Below the pieces are notes generated by a model that was not told the DNA's origin, did not search any database, and saw only the letters and a program-made list of their open reading frames with translations. A stretch of 64,000 nucleotides of DNA from Mycobacterium heckeshornense (lineage in GTDB: Bacteria > Actinomycetota > Actinomycetes > Mycobacteriales > Mycobacteriaceae), in contig NZ_AP024237.1 in assembly GCF_016592155.1 (NCBI RefSeq), positions 372,001-436,000 on the forward strand, given 5' to 3'. Numbering within the stretch: position 1 is the stretch's first letter; every line of letters starts with the position of its first letter. The translations under genes and the position numbers were made by a program. This document shows positions 8,196 through 19,389 of the stretch, piece by piece.

Positions 8196-9358
8196 GCGGT
8201 TCCCTGATCGACCGGGTGCGTGAGCGGCTCGCCGCCGAGTCCGGGCCACTGCGGCCGAATGTGGTGGCTGCCGCGATCCGGGCGGAATCCGGCGGGGTGC
8301 TCGGCGATACCGAAGTGCTGTCCAACTTGCGGGTGCTGCAGACCGAGCTCAGCGGCGCCGGCATCCTCGAGCCGCTGCTGTGCGCCGAGGGTACCACCGA
8401 CGTCCTGGTCACCGCTCCTGATGCGGTCTGGGTTGACGACGGAAACGGCTTGCGGCGCAGTGAAATCCGGTTTGCCGATGACGCGGCGGTGCGGCGGCTG
8501 GCGCAGCGGTTGGCGCTGGCCGCCGGCCGCCGTCTCGACGACGCCCAACCCTGGGTGGACGGCCAGCTGACCGGTTTGGGGGCCGGGCGGTTCGCGGTGC
8601 GGCTGCACGCGGTCCTGCCGCCCATCGCCGCCGGCGGCACTTGCCTGTCGTTGCGGGTACTGCGCCCGGCCACCCAGGATCTGGCGGTGTTGACCGCGGC
8701 TGGCGCGATCGCGCCGCAGGCTGCCCAACTGCTCGCCGACATCCTCGCCGCCCGGCTGGCGTTTCTGGTGTCGGGCGGCACCGGCGCGGGGAAGACGACT
8801 CTGCTGGCAGCGATGCTGGGCGCGGTGGCGCCCGGCGAGCGGATCGTCTGCGTCGAAGATGCCGCCGAGCTGGCACCCCCGCATCCGCATCTGGTCAAGC
8901 TGGTAGCGCGCTGCGCCAACGTCGAAGGCGTGGGCGAAGTGACGGTGCGCCAACTGGTGCGGCAGGCCCTGCGCATGCGCCCGGACCGCATCGTGGTCGG
9001 CGAGGTCAGGGGCGGCGAGGTGGTGGATCTGCTGGCGGCGCTGAACACCGGCCACGACGGGGGCGCCGGCACGGTCCACGCCAACAGCCCCGGCGAAGTC
9101 CCGGCCCGGCTGGAAGCGTTGGCCGCCCTGGGCGGCCTCGACCGGGCCGCGCTGCATAGTCAGCTCGCCGCAGCGGTCCAAGTGCTGTTGCACGTCGCCC
9201 GCGACCGCGCCGGCCGTCGCAGGCTTGCCGAGATCGCCGTGTTACGCCAAAGCGACTGTGGGCGAGTCGATGTCGTCACGGCATGGCACGCGATGCGCGG
9301 GCTGACCGATGCTGCAGGCGATCTGCGCCGGCTGCTGGACGCCAGGATGTCGACGTGA
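8192..9358 (+). CDS. cpaF: Flp pilus assembly ATPase CpaF/TadA
   Basis: A 388-aa type II/IV secretion ATPase that powers assembly of the Flp pilus (equivalent to Rv3659c). Walker A GGTGAGKTT is at about residues 195-203. A conserved Asp box and His boxes (GTVHANSPGE) follow, and Walker B IVVGEVRGGE is near 266-275. The open frame extends far upstream into the Ssd gene, but the GTG at 8192, four-base-overlapping the Ssd stop, begins the conserved N-terminus (VSGSLIDRVRERLA). The end overlaps tadB by GTGA, showing tight coupling. It acts as a cytoplasmic hexamer on the TadB/TadC membrane platform. Confidence 0.93.
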   Translation: MSGSLIDRVRERLAAESGPLRPNVVAAAIRAESGGVLGDTEVLSNLRVLQTELSGAGILEPLLCAEGTTDVLVTAPDAVWVDDGNGLRRSEIRFADDAAVRRLAQRLALAAGRRLDDAQPWVDGQLTGLGAGRFAVRLHAVLPPIAAGGTCLSLRVLRPATQDLAVLTAAGAIAPQAAQLLADILAARLAFLVSGGTGAGKTTLLAAMLGAVAPGERIVCVEDAAELAPPHPHLVKLVARCANVEGVGEVTVRQLVRQALRMRPDRIVVGEVRGGEVVDLLAALNTGHDGGAGTVHANSPGEVPARLEALAALGGLDRAALHSQLAAAVQVLLHVARDRAGRRRLAEIAVLRQSDCGRVDVVTAWHAMRGLTDAAGDLRRLLDARMST

Positions 9359-10149
9359 CCGGTCCAGCGGCGGCCGCGTTGATGCTCTCGCTCGCGGTTG
9401 CGGTGTTGCCGTCGTCGCCGCGGCGGCGACTCGCGTCGGGCAGCCGGCCGGGTCGGCAGTCATGTCGAAGACGCGCCTGGTGGGTCGCCGGATGTGCCGC
9501 GGCGGTGACGGCTGTGTTGCTGCCAGCGACAACGGCTCTCGCCACTGCCGTGGTCGGGGCCACCGTCGTGCTGCGCTACCGTCGCCACCGGCATGCCCGG
9601 CTCGGTGTGGACGAGAGCCGGTCGCTGGAAGCCGCGGTCGATGTCCTGGTCGGCGAATTGCGCGCGGGCGCTCATCCGGTACAGGCATTCTCGGTTGCTG
9701 CCGCCGAAACCGGCGGCACCGTCGCCGAGCGCTTTCACGCGGTCGCCGCACGTGCGCGGCTCGGCGCCGACGTCGCCGCCGGTCTGCGCGGCGCGGCCCA
9801 GTCTTCGGCGATGCCGACGCATTGGGATCGGCTCGCGGTGTGCTGGCAGCTAGCTGCCGAGCACGGCCTGGCGATGTCTACGCTAATGCGCGCGGCGCAG
9901 CGTGATATTGCTGAGCGACAACGGTTTTCGGCACAGGTGAGAGCGCGGATGGCGGGAGCACGCGCGACCGCGGCGATACTGGCGGGCCTGCCGGTGTTGG
10001 GTGTGCTGCTGGGCCAGTTGATCGGGGCGCAACCATTGCGGTTCTTGCTGGACGGCCATGCCGGCGGCTGGCTGCTGGTGGCCGGAACCGTGCTGATGTG
10101 TGGCGGGCTGCTGTGGTCGGACCGGATCACCGATCGGGTGGCGCCGTGA
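9355..10149 (+). CDS. tadB: Tad pilus inner-membrane platform protein TadB
   Basis: A 264-aa type II secretion F-domain protein (equivalent to Rv3658c). Two helices near the N-terminus (about 40-80), a cytoplasmic four-helix F domain (about 85-200, with SLEAAVDVLVGELRAG), and two C-terminal helices (AILAGLPVLGVLLGQLIG and a final segment) give the expected topology. I used the GTG at 9355 that overlaps the cpaF stop; the longer frame upstream encodes unconserved sequence within cpaF. The TGA overlaps the tadC GTG. It forms the membrane platform on which CpaF acts. Confidence 0.88.
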   Translation: MTGPAAAALMLSLAVAVLPSSPRRRLASGSRPGRQSCRRRAWWVAGCAAAVTAVLLPATTALATAVVGATVVLRYRRHRHARLGVDESRSLEAAVDVLVGELRAGAHPVQAFSVAAAETGGTVAERFHAVAARARLGADVAAGLRGAAQSSAMPTHWDRLAVCWQLAAEHGLAMSTLMRAAQRDIAERQRFSAQVRARMAGARATAAILAGLPVLGVLLGQLIGAQPLRFLLDGHAGGWLLVAGTVLMCGGLLWSDRITDRVAP

Positions 10150-10733
10150 GCGCCGCGGCGGTGTTGTTGGCGCTGGCGCTGCTGGCCGCCGCCGGTCCGT
10201 CGGTCGTGCGGGCGCGGGCCGGGTTGTCGTGCCGCGCGGATCGCCCGCGGCGGGCAACCGCGCGCGCGGCGGACCCGCTTGCGGTCGCGTCCAGCCTGGA
10301 CGTGTTCGCGGTCTGCCTGGCGGCCGGCATGGCTGTGCCGACCGCGGCCGCCGCGACCGCCGCATCGGCACCCCCGCGGTTGGCCTGCCTGCTTCGCCGG
10401 GCCGCCGACCTGCTGAGGCTCGGCGCCGATCCGGCTGCCGCCTGGTCGGCGCCGCCGGATCTGTCGGGCGCACTTGACAACCACACCCAAGCGTTGTTGC
10501 GGCTGGCGCGGCGATCGGCGAGTTCGGGTGCTGCCCTCGCCGACGGGGTCGCTGAACTCGCCGCGCAATCCCGTCACGACGCCGCGCACGCCGCCGAGGC
10601 GACCGCCGAGCGCGCCGCGGTGCTGATTGCCAGTCCGTTGGGCCTGTGTTTTCTGCCGGCATTTGTCTGTCTGGGAATCGTTCCGGTGGTGGTTGGGCTT
10701 GCCGGCGACGTGCTGCGGTCGGGTGTGCTGTGA
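10146..10733 (+). CDS. tadC: Tad pilus inner-membrane platform protein TadC
   Basis: A 195-aa second F-domain platform protein (equivalent to Rv3657c). It is short, with an N-terminal helix (AAVLLALALLAAAGPSV), an Ala-rich cytoplasmic F domain, and a C-terminal helix pair (PLGLCFLPAFVCLGIVPVV). The GTG start overlaps the tadB stop. Thirty-six bases separate it from the pilin gene, leaving room for that gene's strong ribosome-binding site. Confidence 0.85.
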   Translation: MSAAAVLLALALLAAAGPSVVRARAGLSCRADRPRRATARAADPLAVASSLDVFAVCLAAGMAVPTAAAATAASAPPRLACLLRRAADLLRLGADPAAAWSAPPDLSGALDNHTQALLRLARRSASSGAALADGVAELAAQSRHDAAHAAEATAERAAVLIASPLGLCFLPAFVCLGIVPVVVGLAGDVLRSGVL

Positions 10734-10769
10734 GGCGTCGACACATCGGAGTGGAGAAGGGAGAGAAAC

Positions 10770-10976
10770 ATGTACAAGGGCAGCGTATTTCGCGCATTGC
10801 ACGCGCGCCTGGCGCTTTTGGTGGTCGACGAGTCGGGCATGTCCACGGTCGAGTACGCCATTGGGACCATTGCGGCCGCGGCGTTCGGGGCGATCCTCTA
10901 CACGGTCGTTACCGGCGATTCCATCGTGAGTGCGTTGACCAACATCATCGCCCGGGCCCTCAACACCAAGACCTAG
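10770..10976 (+). CDS. flp: Flp-type pilin
   Basis: A 68-aa Flp prepilin (DUF4244 type, equivalent to Rv3656c). After a short basic leader comes the prepilin cleavage site G23/M24-STVEYAIGTI, with the obligatory Glu at mature position +5 (E28) followed by Tyr, then one hydrophobic helix (AAAAFGAILYTVV). A strong purine-rich site, GGAGAAGGGAGAG, precedes the ATG, consistent with high expression relative to its neighbours. The mature product is about 45 residues and would polymerise into the pilus fibre after cleavage by a prepilin peptidase not encoded in this window. Confidence 0.92.
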   Translation: MYKGSVFRALHARLALLVVDESGMSTVEYAIGTIAAAAFGAILYTVVTGDSIVSALTNIIARALNTKT

Positions 10977-10999
10977 CCGACGATGCCGGCGCCAGCACC

Positions 11000-11296
11000 G
11001 TGGAGGCGGCCTTGGCGATCGCTGCACTGGTCGCGGTGCTGGTGGTGTGCGTTGCCGGTGTCATGGCGATGTCGATGCAGGTGCGTTGCGTCGACGCCGC
11101 GCGGGAGGCGGCTCGACTGGCGGCGCGCGGCGACGAGCGCGCGGTCGACACGGCTCGGCGCATCGCGCCACGCTCAGCGCACGTGCAGGTGCGCCGAGAC
11201 GGCGAGCTCGTCGTCGCAACCGTCACCGCACGATCGCATTTGTTGCCTGCGTTGGTCATCGGGGCCGAGGGGATTTCGGCGGCCGAGCCGCGGTGA
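11000..11296 (+). CDS. TadE-like pseudopilin
   Basis: A 98-aa TadE-family protein (equivalent to Rv3655c): one N-terminal hydrophobic helix (AALAIAALVAVLVVCVAGV) and a small exported domain beginning QVRCVDAAREAARLAARG. I used GTG 11000, the only standard start in frame after the flp stop. The codons just before it read G-ASTV-E, the pseudopilin cleavage motif (compare the Flp GMSTVE), and are in frame with no start codon until before flp. The real N-terminus is therefore uncertain and may need non-standard initiation. The TGA lies just before the next pseudopilin frame. Confidence 0.78.
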   Translation: MEAALAIAALVAVLVVCVAGVMAMSMQVRCVDAAREAARLAARGDERAVDTARRIAPRSAHVQVRRDGELVVATVTARSHLLPALVIGAEGISAAEPR

Positions 11297-11312
11297 GGAC
11301 GGTTCGGCCACG

Positions 11313-11627
11313 GTGCTGGCCGCGGCAATGATTGCCGTCCTGCTGTGCGTCGCCGGGGCCGGGGTGTACCTCGGCTCGGTCGTGGTGGCCCGCCACCGCG
11401 CACAGGCGGCCGCCGACCTGGCTGCGCTTGCTGCAGCCGCACGCGTGCCGGCCGGCGCCGAGGCGGCCTGCGCCCGGGCCGGGCTGGTGGCCAGGCGGAT
11501 GCGGGCCCGCGACATCGAATGCGAGCTGCAGGGGCTCGATGTCGTCGTCACGGTCGAGGCGGCGGTGGCCGGAGGGGGGTCGGCCAGGGCGGCGGCCCGT
11601 GCGGGGCCCATCGGCACGGCCAGGTGA
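11313..11627 (+). CDS. TadG/TadE-like small secreted pilus-locus protein
   Basis: A protein of about 104 aa equivalent to Rv3654c. It has a hydrophobic helix (LAAAMIAVLLCVAGAGVYLG) followed by HRAQAAADLAALAAAA, the typical start of Tad-associated (TadG-like) small proteins. GTG 11313 is the first usable start. As in the previous gene, the frame upstream encodes a motif (GEDGSATV) resembling a pseudopilin cleavage site with no visible start. The N-terminus is thus uncertain. It is the last gene of the pilus operon. Confidence 0.72.
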   Translation: MLAAAMIAVLLCVAGAGVYLGSVVVARHRAQAAADLAALAAAARVPAGAEAACARAGLVARRMRARDIECELQGLDVVVTVEAAVAGGGSARAAARAGPIGTAR

Positions 11628-11641
11628 ACGTCGTGGTGGTC

Positions 11642-12676
11642 TCAGCCGGTGTGGTTGCCGGAGGGAGACAATCCCGCTTCGGCCAACTCGTTGTCGGTTG
11701 GCACTCGCAGCGAGATCAGTCCGGCGAACGTCTTGTCTTCGACTTCGATCCGGTTGACGGTCACATGCAGCGGCGTCCAGGTTCCGTCATGACCCGGCAG
11801 GCGCAATACCCGCGCCGTGGCACCGTGAGCGAATTCCGTTGTCATGGAAGCCATCAGCTGTTCGTCGTCGGGATGCACCCGCGGCGAGCGGGCGGTGCTG
11901 CGCCAATCGTAGAAGGGGCACGGCTCGTCGAGCCATTTGAGCAGCGACCAGTTTTTGAGATCGAACAGGGCGCGATGCACTCCCGGCTGTGCGAGCCCCT
12001 GCACGATCTGTTGCGCCAGGCGGTCGCCGGAGCCGGCCGTGCACTCGGGCTCGGCGCGCCAGTTCATGGCCCGCGCGATCAGGTGGTCGCAGCCGTCCGC
12101 CCCGGGCTCGATGGCGCTGCGCGCGACGAACCCCACCCGTATCGGGTTGCCCCGCCAGTCGGTGACGTCCCAGGTGCCGCACAGGGTTTGCCCGGGCTGT
12201 GCCTTGATCGCCAGGGCGAGCACTTTGCTTTCGCTGGGGTTGAGCTCTCGCGTGGGCAGGTCGTCGGCGAACGATCTGCCGTGGGTGGGCTCGACGTCGG
12301 GATTTTTGCCGCTGTTGGCCAGCGACTCGCGGGTGCCGGTGGCCACCCCGATGGTCAGATCCCATTTCAGCGGGCCGGGGACTGCTCGCTCGGGTGGCCG
12401 GTCAACGGCCGCTCCGCACCAGACGTGGACACCATGGATGCGACCGTCGGACATCACCACCGGTTCGGTGCGGACGACCCGGTCGCTCGTGGGTGTGGTG
12501 GCCACCAGGCTCGCCCGGGTTCGCATCGACTCGGCAATCGCCATGCGGATGGCCGCGAGATGCGGGTTGCGCCGCAAGAAGGCGGTGATCGGCACAAGGT
12601 TGCGGGGCTGCGTTCCCTGCGCCACCACGACGGGTTCTTTGCCCAGCGTCTCCACCAGCAGCCAGTCATGGCCCAT
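11642..12676 (-). CDS. Conserved mycobacterial protein (Rv3651-like)
   Basis: A 344-aa soluble protein equivalent to Rv3651 (345 aa). Start ATG 12676 gives MGHDWLLVETLG, the conserved N-terminus; the open frame continues 66 codons further upstream into unconserved sequence. It lacks a signal peptide and membrane helices. The region from about residue 230 (LFDLKNWSLLKWLDEPCPFYDWRS) is rich in aromatics, and the C-terminal part has a PAS-like pattern. No biochemical function is established. It converges on the pilus operon, with 14 bases between the stops. Confidence 0.8.
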   Translation of the reverse strand: MGHDWLLVETLGKEPVVVAQGTQPRNLVPITAFLRRNPHLAAIRMAIAESMRTRASLVATTPTSDRVVRTEPVVMSDGRIHGVHVWCGAAVDRPPERAVPGPLKWDLTIGVATGTRESLANSGKNPDVEPTHGRSFADDLPTRELNPSESKVLALAIKAQPGQTLCGTWDVTDWRGNPIRVGFVARSAIEPGADGCDHLIARAMNWRAEPECTAGSGDRLAQQIVQGLAQPGVHRALFDLKNWSLLKWLDEPCPFYDWRSTARSPRVHPDDEQLMASMTTEFAHGATARVLRLPGHDGTWTPLHVTVNRIEVEDKTFAGLISLRVPTDNELAEAGLSPSGNHTG

Positions 12677-12949
12677 AGCAGCGACTTTACGTCGGCCAAC
12701 ATCGGTATCGGCCACATTGAGCTTGTCTACATTCGTTTTCTGCGCGGCGGCTTTCGCCGACGAGTTGCGTTCATTGCCCCGGGCGGGTATTTTGCTGCTG
12801 CGCCCGAAGCCGTCGGGGTTGGGAACGGATCGCGTTGTCCGACCGTTCGTCGCGCCGTGTCGCCGATTCGGCACGTCCGCATCTGATCAGCCAAGCGTTT
12901 GGCGGCGGTACCGCCATGCCACGGAAGTCGCCCGTCGAGGGGTCGGTCG

Positions 12950-15277
12950 TCATCCGTCGGTCAATGCGGTGACCACCAACCGCAGCACGGCGACCGCACC
13001 CGCCTTGTCCAGCGGCTGGTTGCCGCTGCCGCATTTCGGTGACTGCACACACGACGGGCAGCCACTCGGGCATTCGCACGCCTCTATCGCCGCAGCCGTC
13101 GCGCTCAGCCAGGTGCTCGCCTGACGAAAGCCGCGTTCGGCGAAGCCGGCTCCGCCCGGATAGCCGTCGTAGACGAAGACACTGGGCAGCCGGGCAAACG
13201 GGTCGGGGCCCACCGCGGCCGACAGCCCGCCGATGTCGCCCCGGTCGCAGCTGGCCACCAGCGGCAGCAGCCCGATCGCCGCGTGCTCGGCCGCATGCAG
13301 TGCCCCCGGGATTCGCGGCCCGTCGATGCCGTTGCGCTGCAAGGCTTCTGGGGTGATTGTATACATGACTGCGGTCGTGGGCAGGGTGTGTGCGGGCATG
13401 TCGAGGTCGACGAAGTCGAGCACTTCACCGTCGAGCCGGCGGCGCAGATAACCGATGACCCGGTTGGTGACGGTCACCGGGACCAAGCCCAGCGTCACCG
13501 GCCCGAAAACCATGCGCTCGCCTTCGCCGGTGACCGCGATGTCGGTGACTTCCCGCGCGAACGTGGCATATCCGGGGTCTTCGGCGTGGACGAACGCCAT
13601 GCCGTCCTCGGCGTCGAGTGCATCCACGACGTAACTCTCACCCTGGTGCAGGTACACCGCTCCGGGGTGCACAGCGGCCGGGGCTTGGCTGGCGCCGACG
13701 GTGCCCAACAGCCGCCCGGTGTCCGCCTCCACGATGACGACCTGGCCGTCGGTGGACCCTCGGATGTCGACCGCGGCATGCGGGTCCAGGCCCGGCGCGG
13801 GGAAGTACTTGCCGTCGCGGCGCCGCAGCAGGCCGTCGTCGACCAGCCTGTTGGCCACGTCTTCAGCACGCAACGCCCGAACTTCATCGTCGCTGAGTGT
13901 CAATTCACTTGCCGCACAAAGCAATTGTGGACCGAGAAGATATGGGTTGGCCGGATCGATCACGACCCGCTCGATGGGCTTGTCCAGCAACGCCGCCGGA
14001 TGGTGCACCAGGTAGGTGTCCAGCGGATCGTCGCGGGCGATCAGCACGATCAGGGCACCCGCACCGCGGCGCCCGGAGCGTCCGGCCTGCTGCCAGAACG
14101 AGGCCACCGTGCCCGGGAAGCCGGCGATCACCACGGCATCCAGACCCGCGATGTCGATGCCCAACTCGAGGGCATTGGTGGTGGCCAGACCGCGCAGCCG
14201 GCCGTCGGCCAGGGCATGCTCCAGCGCGCTGCGCTCCTCGGCGAGATAACCCGCCCGGTAGGACGCCACCTTGTCGGCCAACTCCGGCGCGATGTCGTGC
14301 AGCCGGGACCGGGCGGCCAGCGCGGTCAGTTCTGCACCGCGCCGCGAACGCACAAATGTCAGCGTGCGCGCGCCCCGGGCGACCAGATCCGCCATGAGCC
14401 GTGCTGCCTCGGCACCGGCGGAGCGGCGTACCGGGGCGCCGTTCTCACCGGTCACCTCGGGGCGCAACGCGGGTTCCCACAGCGCAACCGTGCGCGCCCC
14501 CCGGGGGGAACCGTCGTCGGTGATCTCCTCGACCGGTTGGCCGATGAGCTCGGTGGCCGTCGCGCCCGGCGAAGCCGTCGTCGCACTGGCGAAGATGAAC
14601 GTCGGCCGCCGGTCGCGATGAGCGGTGTAGCGAGCACACAGCCGCAGCAGGCGACGCAAAACCATCGCCACGTTAGAGCCGAAAACGCCGCGGTAGTGGT
14701 GGCATTCGTCAACCACCACGAAACGCAGGCCGCGCAGAAACACCGCCCAGCGGGCATGGTTGCGCAGTATCGACAGATGAACCATGTCCGGATTGGAAAA
14801 CAGCCACCGAGAGCGCTCCCGCGCGAAGCGGCGCACCTCGGCGGGGCTGTCGCCGTCGTAGGCGGTGGGCGCCACGTCGGCCAGTAGCGGGGTCGCCGCG
14901 GTCAGCGCGTGCGCGGTGCGCAGCTGGTCATGGCCGAGCGCTTTGGTCGGTGACAGATACAGCGCTCGTGCGCGTGGGTCCGCCGCGAGCGTGTTGAGGA
15001 TGGGCAGCTGGTAGGCCAGCGATTTGCCTGAGGCGGTGCCCGTGCTGACGACCACATGACGGCCCGCGTGGGCCAGTTCCGCGGCGCGATACTGGTGCGA
15101 CCACGGTGAGCTGATGCCGTAATCGGTGAACGCGCGAATCACCTCCGGTCGCGCCCAGCTAGGCCAGCTGTGCGGCTGGCCGCCCTGCGGCGCCAGGTCG
15201 GCGACATGGCGCAACGGATGCTCGCCCGGCCCGGCCGCGGCGACCGCGGCGGCGAGCAACTCGCTGCCGAATGTCAC
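12950..15277 (-). CDS. Superfamily II DNA helicase of the SftH/MrfA family
   Basis: A 775-aa DNA-dependent ATPase/helicase. Walker A STGTASGKS is at about 78-86, motif II is DECH at 190-193, then FIFASATT and the motif VI QQAGRSGRRG. The C-terminal DUF1998 region ends with a four-cysteine cluster (ECPSGCPSC...KCG, about 735-750), expected to bind zinc. Mycobacterial SftH is a 3'-5' helicase, and B. subtilis MrfA of this family acts in mitomycin C crosslink repair. I chose GTG 15277 because the longer frame runs into the antisense of cspA. The length fits Rv3649 (771 aa). No partner gene is adjacent. Confidence 0.9.
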   Translation of the reverse strand: MTFGSELLAAAVAAAGPGEHPLRHVADLAPQGGQPHSWPSWARPEVIRAFTDYGISSPWSHQYRAAELAHAGRHVVVSTGTASGKSLAYQLPILNTLAADPRARALYLSPTKALGHDQLRTAHALTAATPLLADVAPTAYDGDSPAEVRRFARERSRWLFSNPDMVHLSILRNHARWAVFLRGLRFVVVDECHHYRGVFGSNVAMVLRRLLRLCARYTAHRDRRPTFIFASATTASPGATATELIGQPVEEITDDGSPRGARTVALWEPALRPEVTGENGAPVRRSAGAEAARLMADLVARGARTLTFVRSRRGAELTALAARSRLHDIAPELADKVASYRAGYLAEERSALEHALADGRLRGLATTNALELGIDIAGLDAVVIAGFPGTVASFWQQAGRSGRRGAGALIVLIARDDPLDTYLVHHPAALLDKPIERVVIDPANPYLLGPQLLCAASELTLSDDEVRALRAEDVANRLVDDGLLRRRDGKYFPAPGLDPHAAVDIRGSTDGQVVIVEADTGRLLGTVGASQAPAAVHPGAVYLHQGESYVVDALDAEDGMAFVHAEDPGYATFAREVTDIAVTGEGERMVFGPVTLGLVPVTVTNRVIGYLRRRLDGEVLDFVDLDMPAHTLPTTAVMYTITPEALQRNGIDGPRIPGALHAAEHAAIGLLPLVASCDRGDIGGLSAAVGPDPFARLPSVFVYDGYPGGAGFAERGFRQASTWLSATAAAIEACECPSGCPSCVQSPKCGSGNQPLDKAGAVAVLRLVVTALTDG

Positions 15278-15560
15278 GTGTGCCTCCTCGCCCTGGCCAT
15301 CAACCGCATTGTTCACCAGCTGATTGGGCGAATTGAGCACCACAAGCTGTCGCTCAAGCCGGGAACGTGATTGACTTATGGCGGCCGCAGCTTCTGTGTT
15401 CGTGTCAAACTTTCGCAGGATCTCTCGTTGCGGCCGCGGTTCCTGCGAGGGTGTAGGTCGGGTGAAGTTCCGAGCGACTCCGCGAGGTATGGCGGTCACA
15501 GCAGGCCCGGGCACCGGAAACACGGTGTACCGCACCCAGAAGAGAAGGAAAGATCGAAAA

Positions 15561-15764
15561 ATGCCACAGGGAACTGTGAAGTGGTTCAACGCGGAGAAGG
15601 GATTCGGCTTCATCGCCCCCGAGGACGGTTCGGCCGACGTGTTCGTCCACTACACGGAAATCCAGGGAACGGGCTTCCGCACGCTTGAGGAGAATCAGCG
15701 AGTCGAGTTCGAGGTCGGTCAAAGCCCCAAGGGGCCGCAGGCTACCGACGTCCGTTCCATCTGA
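15561..15764 (+). CDS. cspA: Cold-shock protein CspA
   Basis: A 67-aa single OB-fold nucleic-acid chaperone. RNP1 (KGFGFI) and RNP2 (VFVHY) are intact, and the sequence [18 protein letters not shown] is near-identical to mycobacterial CspA (Rv3648c). A purine-rich GAAGGAA site precedes the ATG at 15561. The roughly 280-base space up to the divergent helicase gene suggests a long 5' leader, as is usual for cold-shock genes, though I did not find a convincing -10. It binds single-stranded RNA/DNA and prevents secondary structure at low temperature. Confidence 0.95.
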   Translation: MPQGTVKWFNAEKGFGFIAPEDGSADVFVHYTEIQGTGFRTLEENQRVEFEVGQSPKGPQATDVRSI

Positions 15765-15780
15765 GCGAAAGCTCCTGGCG

Positions 15781-15826
15781 AAATCCCCGCGTGGTCCCGG
15801 TTACCGGGTCCGCCGGGGATTTTCGT
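15781..15826 (+). terminator. Intrinsic terminator after cspA
   Basis: Stem AAATCCCCG (15781-15789) pairs with CGGGGATTT (15814-15822), enclosing an inner GGTCCCGG/CCGGGTCC-like hairpin, and is followed by T-rich TTTCGTT. It lies 17 bases after the cspA stop. Confidence 0.75.
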
Positions 15827-15876
15827 TATGCCTGCGCAGCGCGAATCGGTGCCGGGCGTGACTTACTGTCGGTGAC

Positions 15877-16455
15877 GTGAGCCAGCTGTCGTTTTTCTCG
15901 GCGGAGTCGGTGCCGCCCGCGGTCGCCGACCTCACCGGGGTGCTGGCGGCGCCCGGGCAGATCGTAATCGTCGGTGCCGGCGCGCGGCTATCGGTCGTGG
16001 TTGAGCAGCCGTGGCGTGCCGCGGCGCTGGCAGCGATGATCGACGACGCCGGCTTGGTGCCGGAGATCACCCGCACCGACGAAGACACCCCGCTGGTGCG
16101 CACGGCCGTCGATCCCCGGCTTCGGGCGGTCGCCGCTGAGTGGACCCGCGGGGCGGTCAAGACCGTGCCACCGCAGTGGCTGCCGGGCCCGCGGGAACTG
16201 CGGGCCTGGACGCTGGCGGCCGGATGCCCGGACGCCGACCGCTACCTGCTCGGGCTCGACCCGCACGCGCCCGACACCCATTCACCGCTGGCCTCGGCGC
16301 TGATGCGGGTGGGGATCGCACCCACGCTCATCGGCACCCGCGGCAGCCGGCCGGCGTTGCGGATCAGCGGCCGACGACGGCTATCGCGCCTGGTAGAAAA
16401 CGTCGGGGAACCGCCCGCCGACCCGCAGGCGTTGTCGCAGTGGCCTCGCGTTTAG
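15877..16455 (+). CDS. Conserved hypothetical (Rv3647c-like)
   Basis: A 192-aa actinobacterial protein, the same length as Rv3647c. It begins with GTG, MSQLSFFSAESVPPAVADL. It has no signal peptide, membrane helix or recognised catalytic motif. The sequence contains a Rossmann-like beta strand (IVIVGAGARLSVVV, residues about 29-42) and a basic C-terminal segment (RISGRRRLSRL) that could bind nucleic acid; both are inferences. It lies between cspA and topA, usually a conserved order, and could be cotranscribed with topA. Confidence 0.72.
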   Translation: MSQLSFFSAESVPPAVADLTGVLAAPGQIVIVGAGARLSVVVEQPWRAAALAAMIDDAGLVPEITRTDEDTPLVRTAVDPRLRAVAAEWTRGAVKTVPPQWLPGPRELRAWTLAAGCPDADRYLLGLDPHAPDTHSPLASALMRVGIAPTLIGTRGSRPALRISGRRRLSRLVENVGEPPADPQALSQWPRV

Positions 16456-16523
16456 CCGCCAACCACCGCACCGGTCCCGGAGAGTCGGTTTGCGTCGGCT
16501 GGCCGCGGGTGCCACATTGTCAG

Positions 16524-16532
16524 TTGTCCACA
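16524..16532 (+). promoter_or_regulatory. DnaA-box-like 9-mer upstream of topA
   Basis: TTGTCCACA, the mycobacterial DnaA-box consensus, stands 80 bases before the topA start. A single box in a promoter region could link topA expression to DnaA, but one 9-mer with this composition may also be chance. Confidence 0.3.
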
Positions 16533-16611
16533 GGGTTGACCGAGGGTCTTTGGACAGCGGCCCGATGGCTGCTCCCGGGGTACCGAGGACAGAGATGGAG
16601 CGTAAGCACAG

Positions 16612-19385
<2,774 letters not shown>

Positions 19386-19389
<4 letters not shown>

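Noticed and set aside
7028..9193. 721-residue open frame antisense to the ssd-cpaF genes
   Set aside because: High GC gives long stop-free antisense frames. The sense strand carries complete ATPase motifs, and the antisense product is Arg/Pro/Gln-rich without any domain.
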